A program made the position numbers and the translations under genes. Under the pieces are notes generated by a model. That model was not told the origin of the DNA and made no database searches. It saw only the letters and a list, made by a program, of their open reading frames with translations. From Gonocerus acuteangulatus (Eukaryota > Arthropoda > Insecta > Hemiptera > Coreidae), in the NCBI GenBank assembly GCA_946811695.1, contig OX328125.1, positions 54,334,885 through 54,398,884 of the forward strand: a stretch of 64,000 nucleotides of DNA, read 5' to 3'. Shown piece after piece: positions 12,601 through 27,112 of this stretch (positions are counted from its first letter, which is position 1; every line of letters begins with the position of its first letter).

Positions 12601-15600
12601 AATAACCTTTTTCATCCCAGGGAATTTATCATCAACCAGCCGCTTGCTTCCCCCTTCTCCTGGTCTGTCATGTAATCGCCAAAATTCTTTTCTTGTATCC
12701 TTTAATGTAAAATTGTTCAATGAACATTGTTTGTTTTTGTTTTTAAATGAAACATTCTTACCAAAAATATATGAAAAGCCAAGAGAAGTCAGTTTGAGAA
12801 AAAAAAAATGATATTTAATTTTGGACTTAAAAATACTCTTTATCACTAACATTTTGGCATCATTCTGGGTAATCAAGTGTCTTTTAGTTTTGTGTGTGAA
12901 GTTTTATAACAAACTTATTAACCTGCAATCACTGGTGTTCTGATGACATGTTTCACTTGTTCACTTTGGTTTCCAATATTATAGCTCAAGGCAATATTAC
13001 AGGTTTATTATTATTTTATTTATTATATTTTATATAAATTCTTTTAGGGCAGATCACCATTGCTGTGCAGCTCTTAAAGTAAAATAAATAAATAAATAAA
13101 TAAAAATTACAGGTATAAATATAGCTATAACTATTTAGGCTTACTATTTATGCTTAAACAGTAGTTGTTTGGCTAAAATTAATTTACACTCAACTTTATC
13201 AACAAAAAAAATCGGAGTCATTAATAAAGGGACATTAACCCTCCGTTAGTGGCGTGCACCTGAGGGGTGCATACTTTTTTTATTTTTTGATCGCGGTTGG
13301 CAGCCATGTTTTGGCGGGCTCTCCACTTTAGTATCTTCCGGATTTCCGTTTTCCACCGGCCAGTCGCATTGACACCTTTTTGTGAGCTCATCATTGACAG
13401 TGGCTGCACTCGTCACCTCTCAGGTGCTGCGCCACAACTCACGTAAGTTTTACAGATACGAGATATTTACATTTTTCGTTCTCTATCTTACTCTGCTATC
13501 ATCTGTGAGTATGTGGGAGCGTTTATTCGATCTTAGAATAAATGGGAGGAGTAAAAATTGGTCTTCAACTGCTAGGTACAGCGGCACTATTCCTGTGATT
13601 TCCTATCCTTATTTACATGAATAACATGTAGGATGAGATTTAAGATGGCCTCGTATATACATTTTAGCAACACAGGATCACAGGACATTGTTATTAGCAT
13701 GAATATACTTTAGCGACGACTAAACTGAAAAAAAGCGTTACCAAGAAGTAAAATTTGCGGTGGCAATGTACGAAAAAGAAGACTATATGTTATACAGTAC
13801 ATTACGTAGGTTTGTCAGGTGGACCTAAAGCATATTTATGTTCCTGAATTTGAGCAGAAGGCTCTAAACAAAATTAATTATTATTTCATATTCATGTGTT
13901 TTATATATAGATATATTATATTTTATTGACATATTTCATATTTTATATTCATATTTTATATATTTAGACATGTTTCATGTCTATAGGATAACCTGGTACG
14001 TAACAAATGTTATATATTTTAACATAAAGTGGATTAAGACTCCTCTAACAGTATTTAGTAATAGTGTAGTCATGAAACATGATATCTTTTTTTTTTTTTT
14101 TAAATCAGAAATTTGGAACTTATACCAATAACAGCAGTGTTCTTAATTATGGCCGGGTTTAGACGTAACAACTCCTATACATAGATTGATTATTCAATTT
14201 CATATTTTATATTAATATTTTATTTCATATCGAACATAACATGATTTTATTTCATTGAAAACGATGGTTTCTTATGTCCCCCACAAAAAAAAAATGTTGT
14301 TTTGCTATCAACTCTGCAGTTCTCTACTATTTCTCTCAAATAGCAATGTAATCACGTTATTTTTCCACGGCATATTTTTCCGTGCGAAATAGGGTTTGAA
14401 CCTGTGAGGTGTAGCGCCACTATGGATGTCCCAAAAAGGGGCGCCACTACTGGAAGGTTAAACAATTAAAATTTAAAAAAAATAATTTAGCAGGCATCAG
14501 TATATGGAAATGTTTACAGGTTCAAGATTTTCAAGAACTGGACATTCTACAAGCCAAACATTCAATATTATCTGTCAAGATCAAATAAACAACACTGATT
14601 GTGCTATAAACAATAATGAATTGCGTCTACCTGAGCATGGATTGGTAGGATATCACATAAATCAGGCAAGTTTAAAAATCTCACTTACTTCTCTATCCAA
14701 TACTTTATTTCTTGTCGATTGGTAAGAAATTTGATTCATATATAACACAATATTTGGTTTAAACAACCAAATAAGTGCAATTAGTATTTTTCTGATTTAT
14801 CTTTCAAGAATAAGATTACTCTATGTATTTGTTAGTTTTGAAAATAGCAACGTATATTTTATATAAAATAAATTAAAATAGAATCAACAAACAAATTATA
14901 GTTAAGATTTAATTTTGATGTAACAAAACACAGTTAAACAGGAGATGGAGAGTTTGGAATCAATTGGAGAGGAAATATATTTGTTCCCATACCTTCATCT
15001 TTTAACAATTTTCCTCCCTGTATGTTGGAAACCCCACTTATGCTTAAGTTTACCTGATGATTCAGTCCAGAAATGTTGAGAAGAAACATCTGTTTCATAA
15101 CCCATAGGACAAGAAAACACCAGTTGCTTAAATTTATATATACGTCTGCACTCTATTGCCCACAAAAATTGTTCAATTTCGATGAATTATGGTGCACAAA
15201 TACTTGACCCCGATTGAGATTACTATTGCAGTTGGATATAGTCAAATTAAACCAGCAGAATCCACCTACCAGAAATCAGTTTTATGAGTGAAATTCAAGT
15301 GAAACAAATGGTTGCCTTCCAGCTCTTTGTTTTTAGGCTTCCAGGTACACTTTTAGCAGGGTTCCTCCCTCCCTCTATCCACCGGAACATGGTTTTTTGG
15401 GCGAAATTCGAGCGAAAAAATTGTTAAACTTACATCATATGCTTGCAAGTACTCGTTTTATAGGTTCCTTCACATAGGAAAACGAAGGAAACCATTTTTA
15501 AGGTAATATCTTTAACTGTTTTCGAGAAAAGTGGCAAAATAGTTATTAAATAAAGTTTTCGGTTTGGGTACTTAAAATCATAGGGTTCAGTTGAAATATT

Positions 15601-15902
15601 TTCTGCGTGTTTGAAATTCATATAAACAAAGATGTTTACATTTTTGTTATGTTTGGAGTTCAGGAAGTAATAAAAAAAATATTTTATTACAAGACAAAAA
15701 TTCTTGGGTTCTTCGTATATTTTAAGAACCTTCAGTCTCAGACTCAGTCTTAATATGGGTGGCGAGCGGACCGCACATGGAGATTTAATGGCCCCTGAGG
15801 AGGTGGCATAAAGGCCACGAAACATGTAGGGCAAGCCTAGAATGAAGTAGTACATAAGAAAAAGAAGTACTATTTTTGTTTGCCTGCACCATATATATCC
15901 AA

Positions 15903-15982
<80 letters not shown>

Positions 15983-16921
15983 GAAGGTGTTGTACCTCTG
16001 ACCGTCTTGTACCTTTGACCACCGAGGCTGTCGCGGCACGTAGCAATATTTTATAAATTTTGGTGTAATTAGTGTTTAGCTCCTTCACTAGAGGGCTTGT
16101 GTAACCTACTTTGGATTATTCAAGTCAAAGAGGATCTTGCAAAAAATACTTATCCATTTCTATCGTAAAAATGTAAGTTATTAATCGATGACGTTTTGCC
16201 TCATAATATTTTTTTTATTAAGTCTTTTTAGATGGAAATCATTTGACAAAGTAGCTATTACAATAAGAAACATGGTGTAGCTTCTGAAATTGATTTATCT
16301 TAACCCTAAAATTTTTAGCATGCATTTTAATTTACACTACCAGGGTGTTGTACCTTTGACCATGACTAGTTGTTGTACCTTTGACCGGGTCAAAGGTACA
16401 ACACACCTGAGTAATTTTTACATAATTAAACTTTTATGTTCTTCTGCTACAATTTAAAAAAAAAAAAAATTAATATTGGTTTCGTCAATTGTTCAAAGAT
16501 TTTTTTTTTTTTTTTTTTTTTTTTTAATGGCGCATCAACTATTTGGCTATTAGCGCCACAATTGTTCAAAGAATTTAAAAAGGGGCGATAGGTTCGAACT
16601 GCTACTCTGAGGATTACTAAGGGGCGATAGGTTCGAACTGCTACTCTGAGGATTAATAAAGTCAGTTCGAACTTATTTAATTTATTATTATTTTTTTTTT
16701 AAATTGTTCAAAGAATTTAAAAAAATAATAAATTAAATAAGTTCAAACTGACTTTATTAATCCTCAGAGTAGCAGTTCGAACCTATCGCCCCTTATCGTT
16801 CCACTTGAAGTTGTAAGGCCTCATCGAAAAGCAGAGGCAAGGAAAATGTCAAATAGGGGCCGGCCTAAAGGTAAACCTCGTATCCTGACAGATATTCCTG
16901 AAAAGCTAATTATTGAAGGTG

Positions 16922-16980
<59 letters not shown>

Positions 16981-17645
16981 ACGAAAGCACCACCCTCACC
17001 CCCACGATTGTCTTTTTATTTACCACATATAAGTGGTAAATAAAAAGACAATTATTCTAATGACAGTTCAGATTCTGATACTCACACAGAAATTTCTTCA
17101 GGAGAAAGTGACGTTGATCTGTCTGATAAATGTCGTGAGTTAAGTCGATAACCAGCAACAATTTGAAAAATATCATTTGGAAAAAGGAAATTTTATACTT
17201 GTTAAAAATAAAAGTAAAAAGACTATTACATATTTAGTTGCAGAGATCTGTGGTATTAAATGTCCAATGTTTAAGATTCAATATTTGAAAAAAACAAACT
17301 TTAAGTAACAAGTTTACGAGAGAAGATGAAAATTTATATGATATTGATGTTGAAGGCATTGTGGCTTAACTTCCATACCCTGCTATTGCTAGTGGATCTG
17401 CTTGACAGTTAAAACATTTATCAACTTGACTGGATTTTTCAGCATATTAAGCATAACATAATATCAATAATAGCTTTTTATCGGGTCTCCCGTGGTCTAG
17501 TGGCTAGCGCGCTGGATTCATAAGCGGGAGATGGTGGGTTCGATCCCCACCGGCGCCAGAAATTTTCTCATCTCAGGGCTCGCTGAGAAAATTCCTGGTT
17601 GCACCCTGGATGTCGGCGCTAATAGCCACGATTTGTTGATGCGCC

Positions 17646-17681
<36 letters not shown>

Positions 17682-18029
17682 ATAGCTTTTTATTATGCTC
17701 ACATCCATGGCCTGTATTTATTAAACTTACAATTAATTATAATATTACTCAATACAATTTTTTTTCTGCACTGCTGTGTTGTTTTTACGTGGTCAGAGGT
17801 ACAACACCCCATGGTCAAAGGTACAACTACATGTTGTACCTTTGACCACTGTACGATTATTTTTTTAAAAATTAATAAAAAATATTAAATGTAAAGTTAG
17901 AACCTTGAAAAAATTAAATATGATAAACAATAGAATGCTAATTACAATGAAATAAAAAAAATGAATTTAGCCTTAATATTCAAGCTAAAAAATTCAATTG
18001 TGCAAAGTGGTCAAAGGTACAACACCTTC

Positions 18030-18092
<63 letters not shown>

Positions 18093-21000
18093 AAAATCAC
18101 GTGTCTGTTTGTTTGTTCCGTATACAAATCTACATCTTTTGACCGATTTTTACCAAACTTGGCACACAGGTAGGTCTTGATACGGGAAATCTCCTAGGAT
18201 AGGTCAAAATAGTCAAATTTCAAAATTTGGTCAAAAGGTCAAAAGTTTGGCTCAAGAAAAATTGGCTACACTGAACCATTCAGATTCTGACGGCCATTTT
18301 GAATCGACAGCCATTTTGAATAATGTCTCAAATTTATTTTTTATTTTTTATTTTATATACGGTGCATCTACTGCTACTCAAATTTATTTGTTGATATTCT
18401 TGATAATTAGAATAACTCGAACGCATTGATGACTTTACATCATTACATAATCATGTAATGCAGTTTATTTCAATTTTATATCAACAGTCACTGTCTAACT
18501 AAGGAGCGCTGGCCTTTCTTTGATAAGAGCTATCTACTCGCTGGTTGTGGTGCTGGTCTCTGTCGGCTGTTTTCTAACCTGCTGTGGTGCTGGCCTCTGT
18601 TGGCTGTTTTACGAATATATAGACAGATATAAACAAATTCACACCGTTTGGCCGATTTTGACGTAACTGGGTATACAGGTAGATCTTGATACGGGGAGAG
18701 TCATAGGCAGAAATTAGGTGTAGCATGGCACACTGGGTAACAGCTAGTATATATATATATATATATTGCAAATATTTAAAAATAAATACATGAAAAATTA
18801 AATAATTCAAATATTATTTTATATATATATATATTTTTGTTTTGGTGCATCGACTGCTGAAGTCATTAGCACCATGAAATATTATTAAATGGAAATACAA
18901 TAAATAGAATGTCAGGGTGTACTGACTCCATAAAGAGTGGATTGTCAATCAATGATACTATTACTATGGCTGAAACAAGAATGCATCATTACCATAATTG
19001 TGAAAGAGGTAGCTTGTCCAACTTGCTGAGGGTCCTGCCAGTGGAAGCGGACTGTGGTATTTCCAGTATGCAGATATTTTCCAGTCACGTATTGAAGCAG
19101 AGAATGTTTAGCCTCTGGAGCCAGAGATGGCTGTGTCATTGCTGCCAATGTGACAAGGCCAGCAACACTCACCGAAACCACAAGCATGCCTCCTAAACAA
19201 AGGAAATAAATTAAATCTGTTATTAGCCTGAGCTGTATTTTATTCTATCTTCATTGTTAAATATGTTTATGTAGGGCTATTTTTGGATCTATATATAATA
19301 TGTTGATAGAGGAACGTTGCTGAAGGCATTACAGTCACTGGGAATGCCTGGTAAGCTAATAAGATAGACGAGAATGACTCTGGAAGGAACATGATGTAAG
19401 GTCAAAACCAGAGTAGGCGTCTCTGATAGCTTGGGGGTAAACAGTGGCTTGAGACAAGAAGACCCATTATCACCTGTATTATTCGATCACACCCTAATAG
19501 TTGCCATCCGAAGGAACAGATAAAACCCAGGGGGCACCATTTACAATTGGCTCAAATAGCAGATGGCATATGCTGATGACGTGGTAATTACAGGGAGGAC
19601 CACAGCAGCTTTGGCTGGTTCTGTAACAGAATTCGCTCATGCAGCACAAAACATATTATAAATAGAGAAAAGACCAATTATATGAAAACCTCGAGACAGA
19701 CCAGAGAAAGAGGAGGGATTGTGGATTTGGGACGAGGACTCATACCGTAGCTGTAGCACATTTAAGTACCAGGGGGAGTAGTAACGGAGAGCAACAACCT
19801 GGAGGTGGAGGTTAAGGGCAGATTGGTGGCGGGAAACAGATGTTTCTATGCCCTGCAAAAAGCTCTCCGATACAAAAGACTCTCCAGTATCGCAAAGCTT
19901 TTACAATATAAAACTGTAATTAGACCAGTAGTTGTGTACGGCAGCAAAATGTGGACACTGGCCAAAGAAATAAGGAGAGTCCTGCTGGTCTGGGAAAGAA
20001 GAGTCCTAAGAAACATTTTTGGAGCCGTAAGAGAGCAGCACAGGTGGAGGGTCAGAAGCAATGCCGAACTACCAGAACTGTATGGTGAGCCTACCTCCTA
20101 ACGACGGCAAGAAAGGTAGGCTACGGTGGTTAGGGCACGTGGAAAGAATGGAACCCTGGAGGCTCCATGAGCAGCCCAAGACAGAGGTGGGTTGACGATC
20201 TGGAGGAGGACTTGCAGATGCTAGGGATATGACATTTGAGTCCTAGCAGCAAACCGCGTGGCCATGCATCAACTTCACCAGTCAAACTGAATCTGGGGAT
20301 CAGCTTGGAGTGATCTATTAGAAGATACTCCAGGCCTAAGAACCCATCAGTGGGGATCGTTGCAAACGACAGTTGATGCAATTGCGCCAAGCATTAAAGC
20401 TTAGAACAAAGAGATTTTTCAGCATGATAAAGGTTCACTTGCTGCAAAATTTGTCAATAGGAGGCAATTCAACAGGTTATCCTACCACATCTACACTATT
20501 CACCACATTGATCCTTCCGACTTCCACTAGTTTCAGTCGATGACTCATGGCTTGGCTGGGCAGCACTTTACTTCAGGCGAAAAAGCCAAAAATTGGTTCG
20601 ATTCTTGGATCGTCTCAAAAGAGGACATTTTTAAACATGGAATCCATATGCTATCTGAATGATGGGAGGAAAGTAGTAGCTAACAATTGACAATACTTTT
20701 AATAAAATACATTCTTACAATTCTGATGAATAATGCCTCAAAGTATTTATATTTGAAGGTATATAGCAGATACACTTAAAAAAAAAAGAAAAAAAAAAAA
20801 AAAAAAAAAAAATTGAACGTATAACTTACCAAATGTCCAGGCGTCTTGATGGTGACTGCTCTTGACAACTGCACTCCAGAGGTCTGCCTTTAAGCTAGAC
20901 AGGTCTTCCTTGGATACAGGGAGGGCCTGCCTCGCAGCACTCCATGTAGGAAAATCCTTACCCAGGAGAAAACGGGCACGGGAGTCTTCTAGCCAGTAGA

Positions 21001-22759
21001 CATCCTCCAAAGATGTAACATCTTCTTGAAGAAGCCTTTACACAGTATTGGATTTAAGAAACTCCTATTTTACTAACATTCAATTATTCATTTTTGAATG
21101 TATGTGGCTTATGTATTTAAAAAATAGTACTACTTTTATTTTATTATAAATATAGCCTACATTTCTTGTGGCCTCCATGCAACCTCTTCAGTGGCCATTA
21201 AAAACCTGCATTTGTGGTCTGCTCCCGACCCATATTGTAGGGCAAATATAAAATGAAGTAGTACAAGAAAAAGAAAAAGAAGTGCTATTTTTTAAAATAA
21301 ATACGCCACATGAAATTCAAATTTACATTTAATAAATGTAGTCAATAATTTTGAAACCTTTTCTCACAAATACTATAAGATAGGCAGGAGCTTAGTAAAG
21401 GTTTTAGCATAAATACTCATATTAAAGATGTTTCTTTAGTGAACACACCAGTTGGAATTTATAACATCTTGACATGGACTCTGTGCAAGGAAAATTTAAA
21501 ATCCCTAGTTTAAAGGTATATGGAGCCGTAAAAGAATAAAATTGGTGGAGGGTATGGAGTAACACTGGACTTATGGAATTGCTTGGTGAATCCAATATCT
21601 TCTGCACTATTAAGAAAGGCAAATTAAAAGGGCTGGTTTATGTAGAAGGCATGAAGCCTGATAAACTGCCTAAAAAGATTGAAAAAGAGTGGCTCACCCG
21701 AAGAAACTAGAAGGAGAGAAAGGCCCAGACTGAGATGGCTAAATGACGTTAAGAAGGATTCACAAAAGCTAGTAGTCCGGATCAGGCAGACCATGATCAC
21801 ATTATGAGCAAGAGCCTTGAAGGAATCCACTTTATATTATATTTAATGTTGAAAATTCTTCATTTTAAAAATTGTAGGCACTTGGCATTTAGGAATTCAA
21901 GAAAAACGTTTGCCTTGCAAAATTATTGAGATGATTTTCACTTCAAAATTGAAATGGTCAATGATTTGTGTTCTTTGAAATCAACACTTTGGAGAAGTCT
22001 TCAAGACAGAGGTCTTCTCAAATTAGTCTCGAGATTAGAATGATTGGCAATGCCTTCTCTTGACTGCAGCTTAAGTCACACTGAAGCTCAGCTGTAGTGT
22101 TCAGATCAAGGATGACCTTAGGAAGTATAAATATTATTATCAGGAACCACCAAGAATTGATAAAAAAGGACTGTACCATATATTTGCTCATGAGTAGTTG
22201 TTTACTAAGCTCACTCGTAATGACTTCATTGGGATAAATCCATTATATATTCAATATGTGGTATTAGATTAATCAAATGTTTTCAGTTATTACCCCTTTT
22301 ATAAAAGTCTTTTTTTATTTATTAATTATAAATGTATTATCTAGAACAGGAACAGAGACAGATGTATAGAGGTACAAAGATGTACATAGAGATGCATGTA
22401 GAATAGAAAAATGATTTTGAATAACGTTTAGGTGTAATTAAGTTACAGTCGATTGTCCGTTATAAAAGAATGATAATATTTTAAAAGTTTTCTTTCATCA
22501 CTTTGAATATATTAAAATCGAATGAAAATATGTCAAGATAAATGCTGATCTACCTGTGGTGATGGTGCTGCAAACCAAGGTCGCAAAGCCATTGCCTGAG
22601 AATAAGCCTTTGCTGGAGCAGCCTAGCAGCTCGCTGGAGTCTCTCTTCGTCGTGCGGGTGGAGCTGGGGAAGGTCCTCCACTGTAGCACAGCTAACCAGG
22701 CTAGAAATGCCTACAATCAAAAATTTGAAAAATATTTAAAAAATTTATCTACAGCAGTA

Positions 22760-22837
<78 letters not shown>

Positions 22838-25800
22838 AATAATTATTAGAGGTTTAAGTGAGTAGTCTCTGTATTCCCTTGGCTAATGCCTTGGATTCTC
22901 TTATGGACGGTTTCTGGGCCCGTTGAAAAAATTCCCTGCCCTACCATGAATGTTAAGGAAGGGTGATGACCTATAAATAGCCCGGTGCTAATGGCCTTGA
23001 TGCCAATGTGCCATAAACAAATCAAAAATAAAAAATAAGTAGTTGAAATATTTTGATAGCTCGACTATCGCTTAGCATGTGATCTTCCATTAATTGAGCA
23101 CTACTCTGGATTATGAATAAGCTTATATTTTACAACTTTATTACCAAAACGACAAAACAGAATCTTGAAAAATTATGAATGAAAAAAAACAAAAACATTT
23201 CATTGTTTGCAAGAACCTTATGGAGGTCACAAACAAGCTGCTGCTTTTGTGCTGAAAGGAGACAGACGTTTTTAGCACATTACCTCCCTTTCGCTATACG
23301 GACGGAGGAAGGAACATTTCCTTCCATACAAATTGCTCAATACGCTGATTGAGCAATTTGTAAGTTAATGGTGCAAAAAATCTGACTTGTCTTCAAGATT
23401 TCATTGGAATAGATGTTTTATTTAGGAATAGATAGGTTTTCTATTCTAGGAATATTAATGAAGACCTTTTTATGGCAATGTGCGTAACCGTTTTCGACAA
23501 AAAAAGTTAACTAGTTTTTCTAACTAATGTTTGGTTTGGGTACTTTAAATCATTCTATTTAGTTGAAATATTTTCTACATGTTTGATATTCATCCAAACT
23601 AAGATATTAAAATTTTGAAGTTAAGGAAGTATAAGGAACAAATATATTTTATTAATAGACATTAGCAGTTTTAGGATTTTCGTATATTTTCTTAAATATC
23701 GTAAAAAAAAACCACTTCATAGAATGGAAGGTAACAATTCGAAACTCCCAACAAAAAGTTTTCTCAAGTAATTTTCGATAGGACGATTTCAGTCAGAGTA
23801 ATAGGTGCTTAAAGCTTTGAAAGTGTTGGTTTCGTTTATTTGAACTGTTCATTTTGTCTGTTTTTCTCCGTTTTTTATTGCTTGTTATTTTTGTATTTGC
23901 TTATAGCAGTAAAATTAATTTGTCAGGAAAAGAGAATAAGTATTATGAGAAAAAATTTTTTGTTGCTTGTAATACAGCTTTCCGAGTGGAAGTCGAAGAT
24001 GCCGTGTGAGTAATTTCCTCCACTGTATGTTTTTGTGTTCACAAAATATCAAAAGAAATATTAACTGTTTCCAATATTTTCTATTCCAACCTCTCAGGGG
24101 CCCAGTGGCCTTTAGTGTTAAGGCTTATGCACTCCGTGTCAAATGTTGTTCGATTCCCACTAAGGCTGGTGGCTTTTCTTTTGGGAAAAGGAAATGCATC
24201 GGCCCTATCCTAGCTAGAAAAGGGTGGTAACTGGTATAGCTAACCCGTCCTATAATTTGTTATCAATAATAAATGGACATTACAATTTAAATAAATAAAT
24301 ATTCCAAGCTCTCTAAAGAACACAAGAGAAAAAAACGTAATGGAACCCTGCTAAGATGACGCAGTTTTTCTGAGTCAGACAACGGACTGTTTGCATAAGA
24401 GCTTTGAACTTGCTTTAAAGAATAACTGGGATAACTTAAAAAAATGAAAGGGTGTTAATGACCTCAGCAGTAGATGCACAGGGGAAAAACACAGAGAGAA
24501 GGGGATAAGAAACGTGATGAAACTCTCCAGAAATATTTTACAGGATTTTATTAAATAATTGCCATAGAGAAGAAAACATGTTTTCTCAAATCTCATTCAT
24601 ACAAGTACTGTTTGGGTAATAAAACATTGCAAGAGATGGTTTGTTTCTTTGGAAGAAAACTAGTTTCAAAATGCTTAATGTTAAGAAGATTAATTTTCTG
24701 GGGATTGTGTTTTATAGAGTGTGTCAGGCCAGTGCACATAGTAGGCTCCCACCAGCTGGGCTCTGGGCCAAAGACACCTACTAACCCATGGGCTCATTCA
24801 GTTATAACTCCGACCCAGTTATGTAGGAAGACTATTGGAACTTAATATGGATTCGCCTGGAATTATAGTCTGCATTTGCTCTTTCTCTATGTTATTAATG
24901 CAAGAAGTTAAACAAGTTAAATTTGTAATGTCAATTAATAAAAATATTTTTAGCATTTTTAGCATGTATTCTCTCATCCTATAAGGAGGAAAATCCACTA
25001 ATGGCGAATATAATGAACGAGGAGTTTTGAATATTGAATTTTAGGTTATTTCGGTCTGCCCAGTTATCAATAATATTTGTAATTGTATATATTAACATTT
25101 ACTTTAACTTTTTAAATATTGTAGATTTCACTAGTACTATTATTTCATCAGCATATGCTAGAATAGTTGTGTCTTTAGGTAAATGTATCTTTAGCAAATT
25201 ATTTGCTGTTAGATTCCTTATTAATGGCGAAAGACTAGATCTCCGTGTTCCTAGCCTTTTTGGAATTTGTGGAATTTCATGTTTGGTGTTATGATAAAGG
25301 ATTGCCTGTCTTCTATGTATTTGTTAACAGATTTGTATATATTTTTAGGGAAATTTAAAGTTGATGGCCACCATGTATTATCAAATGCTCTTTAAATATC
25401 TAGTGATATGAAAAATGTATGTGATTTAGTCTTTTGCTTAAAAAATGAATTGAGGTGTGTGTTTATTGTCGATTTTTGAAAGTTAAATCCAAAGTGCCTA
25501 TACATATACATAGTCTCCCAAAAGTATTGGGAAAACTAAGATTTCGGTATATTGTTCAAATTTCTTAATATACCCAATTGTGGTATATTAAGAATTAGGT
25601 ACTTTCTTAATGTACCTAATTGTGGAGAAAAAAAAAAAAAAAAAAGTTTTTATCTTACGCGTAAAATATAAAATATTTTAGATACCTCATCAGGAAACTG
25701 ACAGTATCCTAAGCAGAAATTATTCTCGTTTCTCGGAATATGTTTTTCATTACATCTGTGCTGCGTTCTAACTATTCCATCAGTGCTATTTAAGATGAAT

Positions 25801-27047
25801 TTTCTTTTGTCTGCTAATATGACGTTATTCCAGTTAGTATCAGGCTTTTTCTTATTAACTACACTTATGAAAAGTTTTCCCCACCATTAAGAATGGTTCT
25901 CATGATAGCCCTTCTTACTGTTTTGTTTCTGAGGTTAACTTCGTCCGTTTCTGACTGAAGCTCTGTTGGTGTTAGAAGCATTTATCCTGGCGCAACTTTT
26001 GGACAATTCTTCTTTCAACCATCTCTAGGTACGCTAGGGCTAGGACCGACTATAGCAAGAACGAAGTTGATGCGATAACGTCCAGATAAGGAATTACAAT
26101 TTCCAGATAAGAAAGTCCGTCACGCAGGAGCTGCATAACTAAGCACTTTCCTCAGATTTTTTTTAGTGTAGACTACATTACTGAATAATTTGCTGTAAAT
26201 AACCTATATAAATAAAATAAAAACGTGAATAGTTCTGCTCATTTACATTTCTTATGAGGCCTGTTCAATTATTAATTTTGTAAATAATTTGCTTCCAGAG
26301 TTATGTTAATACATGATACTGTACTACTTAATAAATACACAAAAACTTCACATTCCGTCTTTTGATCTGACGCAGGAACAGGATTCAGTCCCCATAGTGG
26401 GAGATAGCGCTCCTTTGTGCGCCTTTGCGAACCTACGTCTGGCTGGCTAATTGTAATGAAACAGACTTTAAAGTAAACCCTCCTTTCCAATAGACCGATT
26501 TACTTCATTTTTACAACACTTCTTTCTCATGAGATACCCACGACGCATACCGCATTTCGTTACAATACAGCAGAAATTACGACCGTTATGAGTATATTAG
26601 TACGTTAGGTCCGGAGTAAACCCCCCCTCCAAATAACCCGATTTAGTTTATTTTTACAACCCATTTTTCTCTGTTGATTACCACCACGAATACCAAGTTT
26701 CGTTGAAATGTAACAAAAATTACGGCTGGCAGTGGCAAATTGGTATTGTGGGTCCGGTGTAAACCCCCCCCCCCTTCTAATGAACCGATTTAGTTTATTT
26801 TTACAACGGAATTCTCTCTTTAGATCAAAATAACGAATACCGAGTTTCGTTGAAATATAACAAAAACTACGGCTGGTATGGTCAAATTAGTGTTTTGGGT
26901 CCGGGGTAAACCCCCCTCCCGGTGGACCGATTTTGGTGGTTAACGAACTCGTTCAATCGTTTGCTATTTGAACGCTATATACCACGTTTCATGAAGAAAA
27001 AACAAAAACTCTGGCCGCTATCGTGTTAACAGACACATATATATATA

Positions 27048-27112
<65 letters not shown>

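Larger units (their letters stand above)
15980..18032. mobile_element. pogo-like DNA transposon with subterminal motif arrays
   Basis: Both ends read GGGGAAGGTGTTGTACCT, followed by (C/T)TGACC, inward (15980-16003 and reverse complement 18009-18032), flanked by TA, the Tc1/mariner/pogo target. The motif TTGTACCTTTGACC recurs near 16007, 16348 and 16370, and inverted near 16390; near the right end it is at about 17790, 17815, 17831 and 18010. A transposase C-terminal relic lies inside. The element is 2,053 bp and carries two SINE insertions and a long inverted repeat. It is not autonomous. Confidence 0.8.

Noticed and set aside
12398..12811. 137-codon open frame on plus
   Set aside because: Composed of low-complexity AT-rich codons with no domain. 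Its minus-strand counterpart is equally unconvincing.
16846..17043. 65-codon open frame rich in Lys
   Set aside because: Its middle is the translation of a 58-bp A run. Only the first 25 residues are meaningful, and they belong to the transposase relic already described.
25500..25560. Tc1-like inverted repeat end (CTCCCAAAAGTATTGGG)
   Set aside because: No partner end or TA duplication found nearby, so a transposon cannot be defined.
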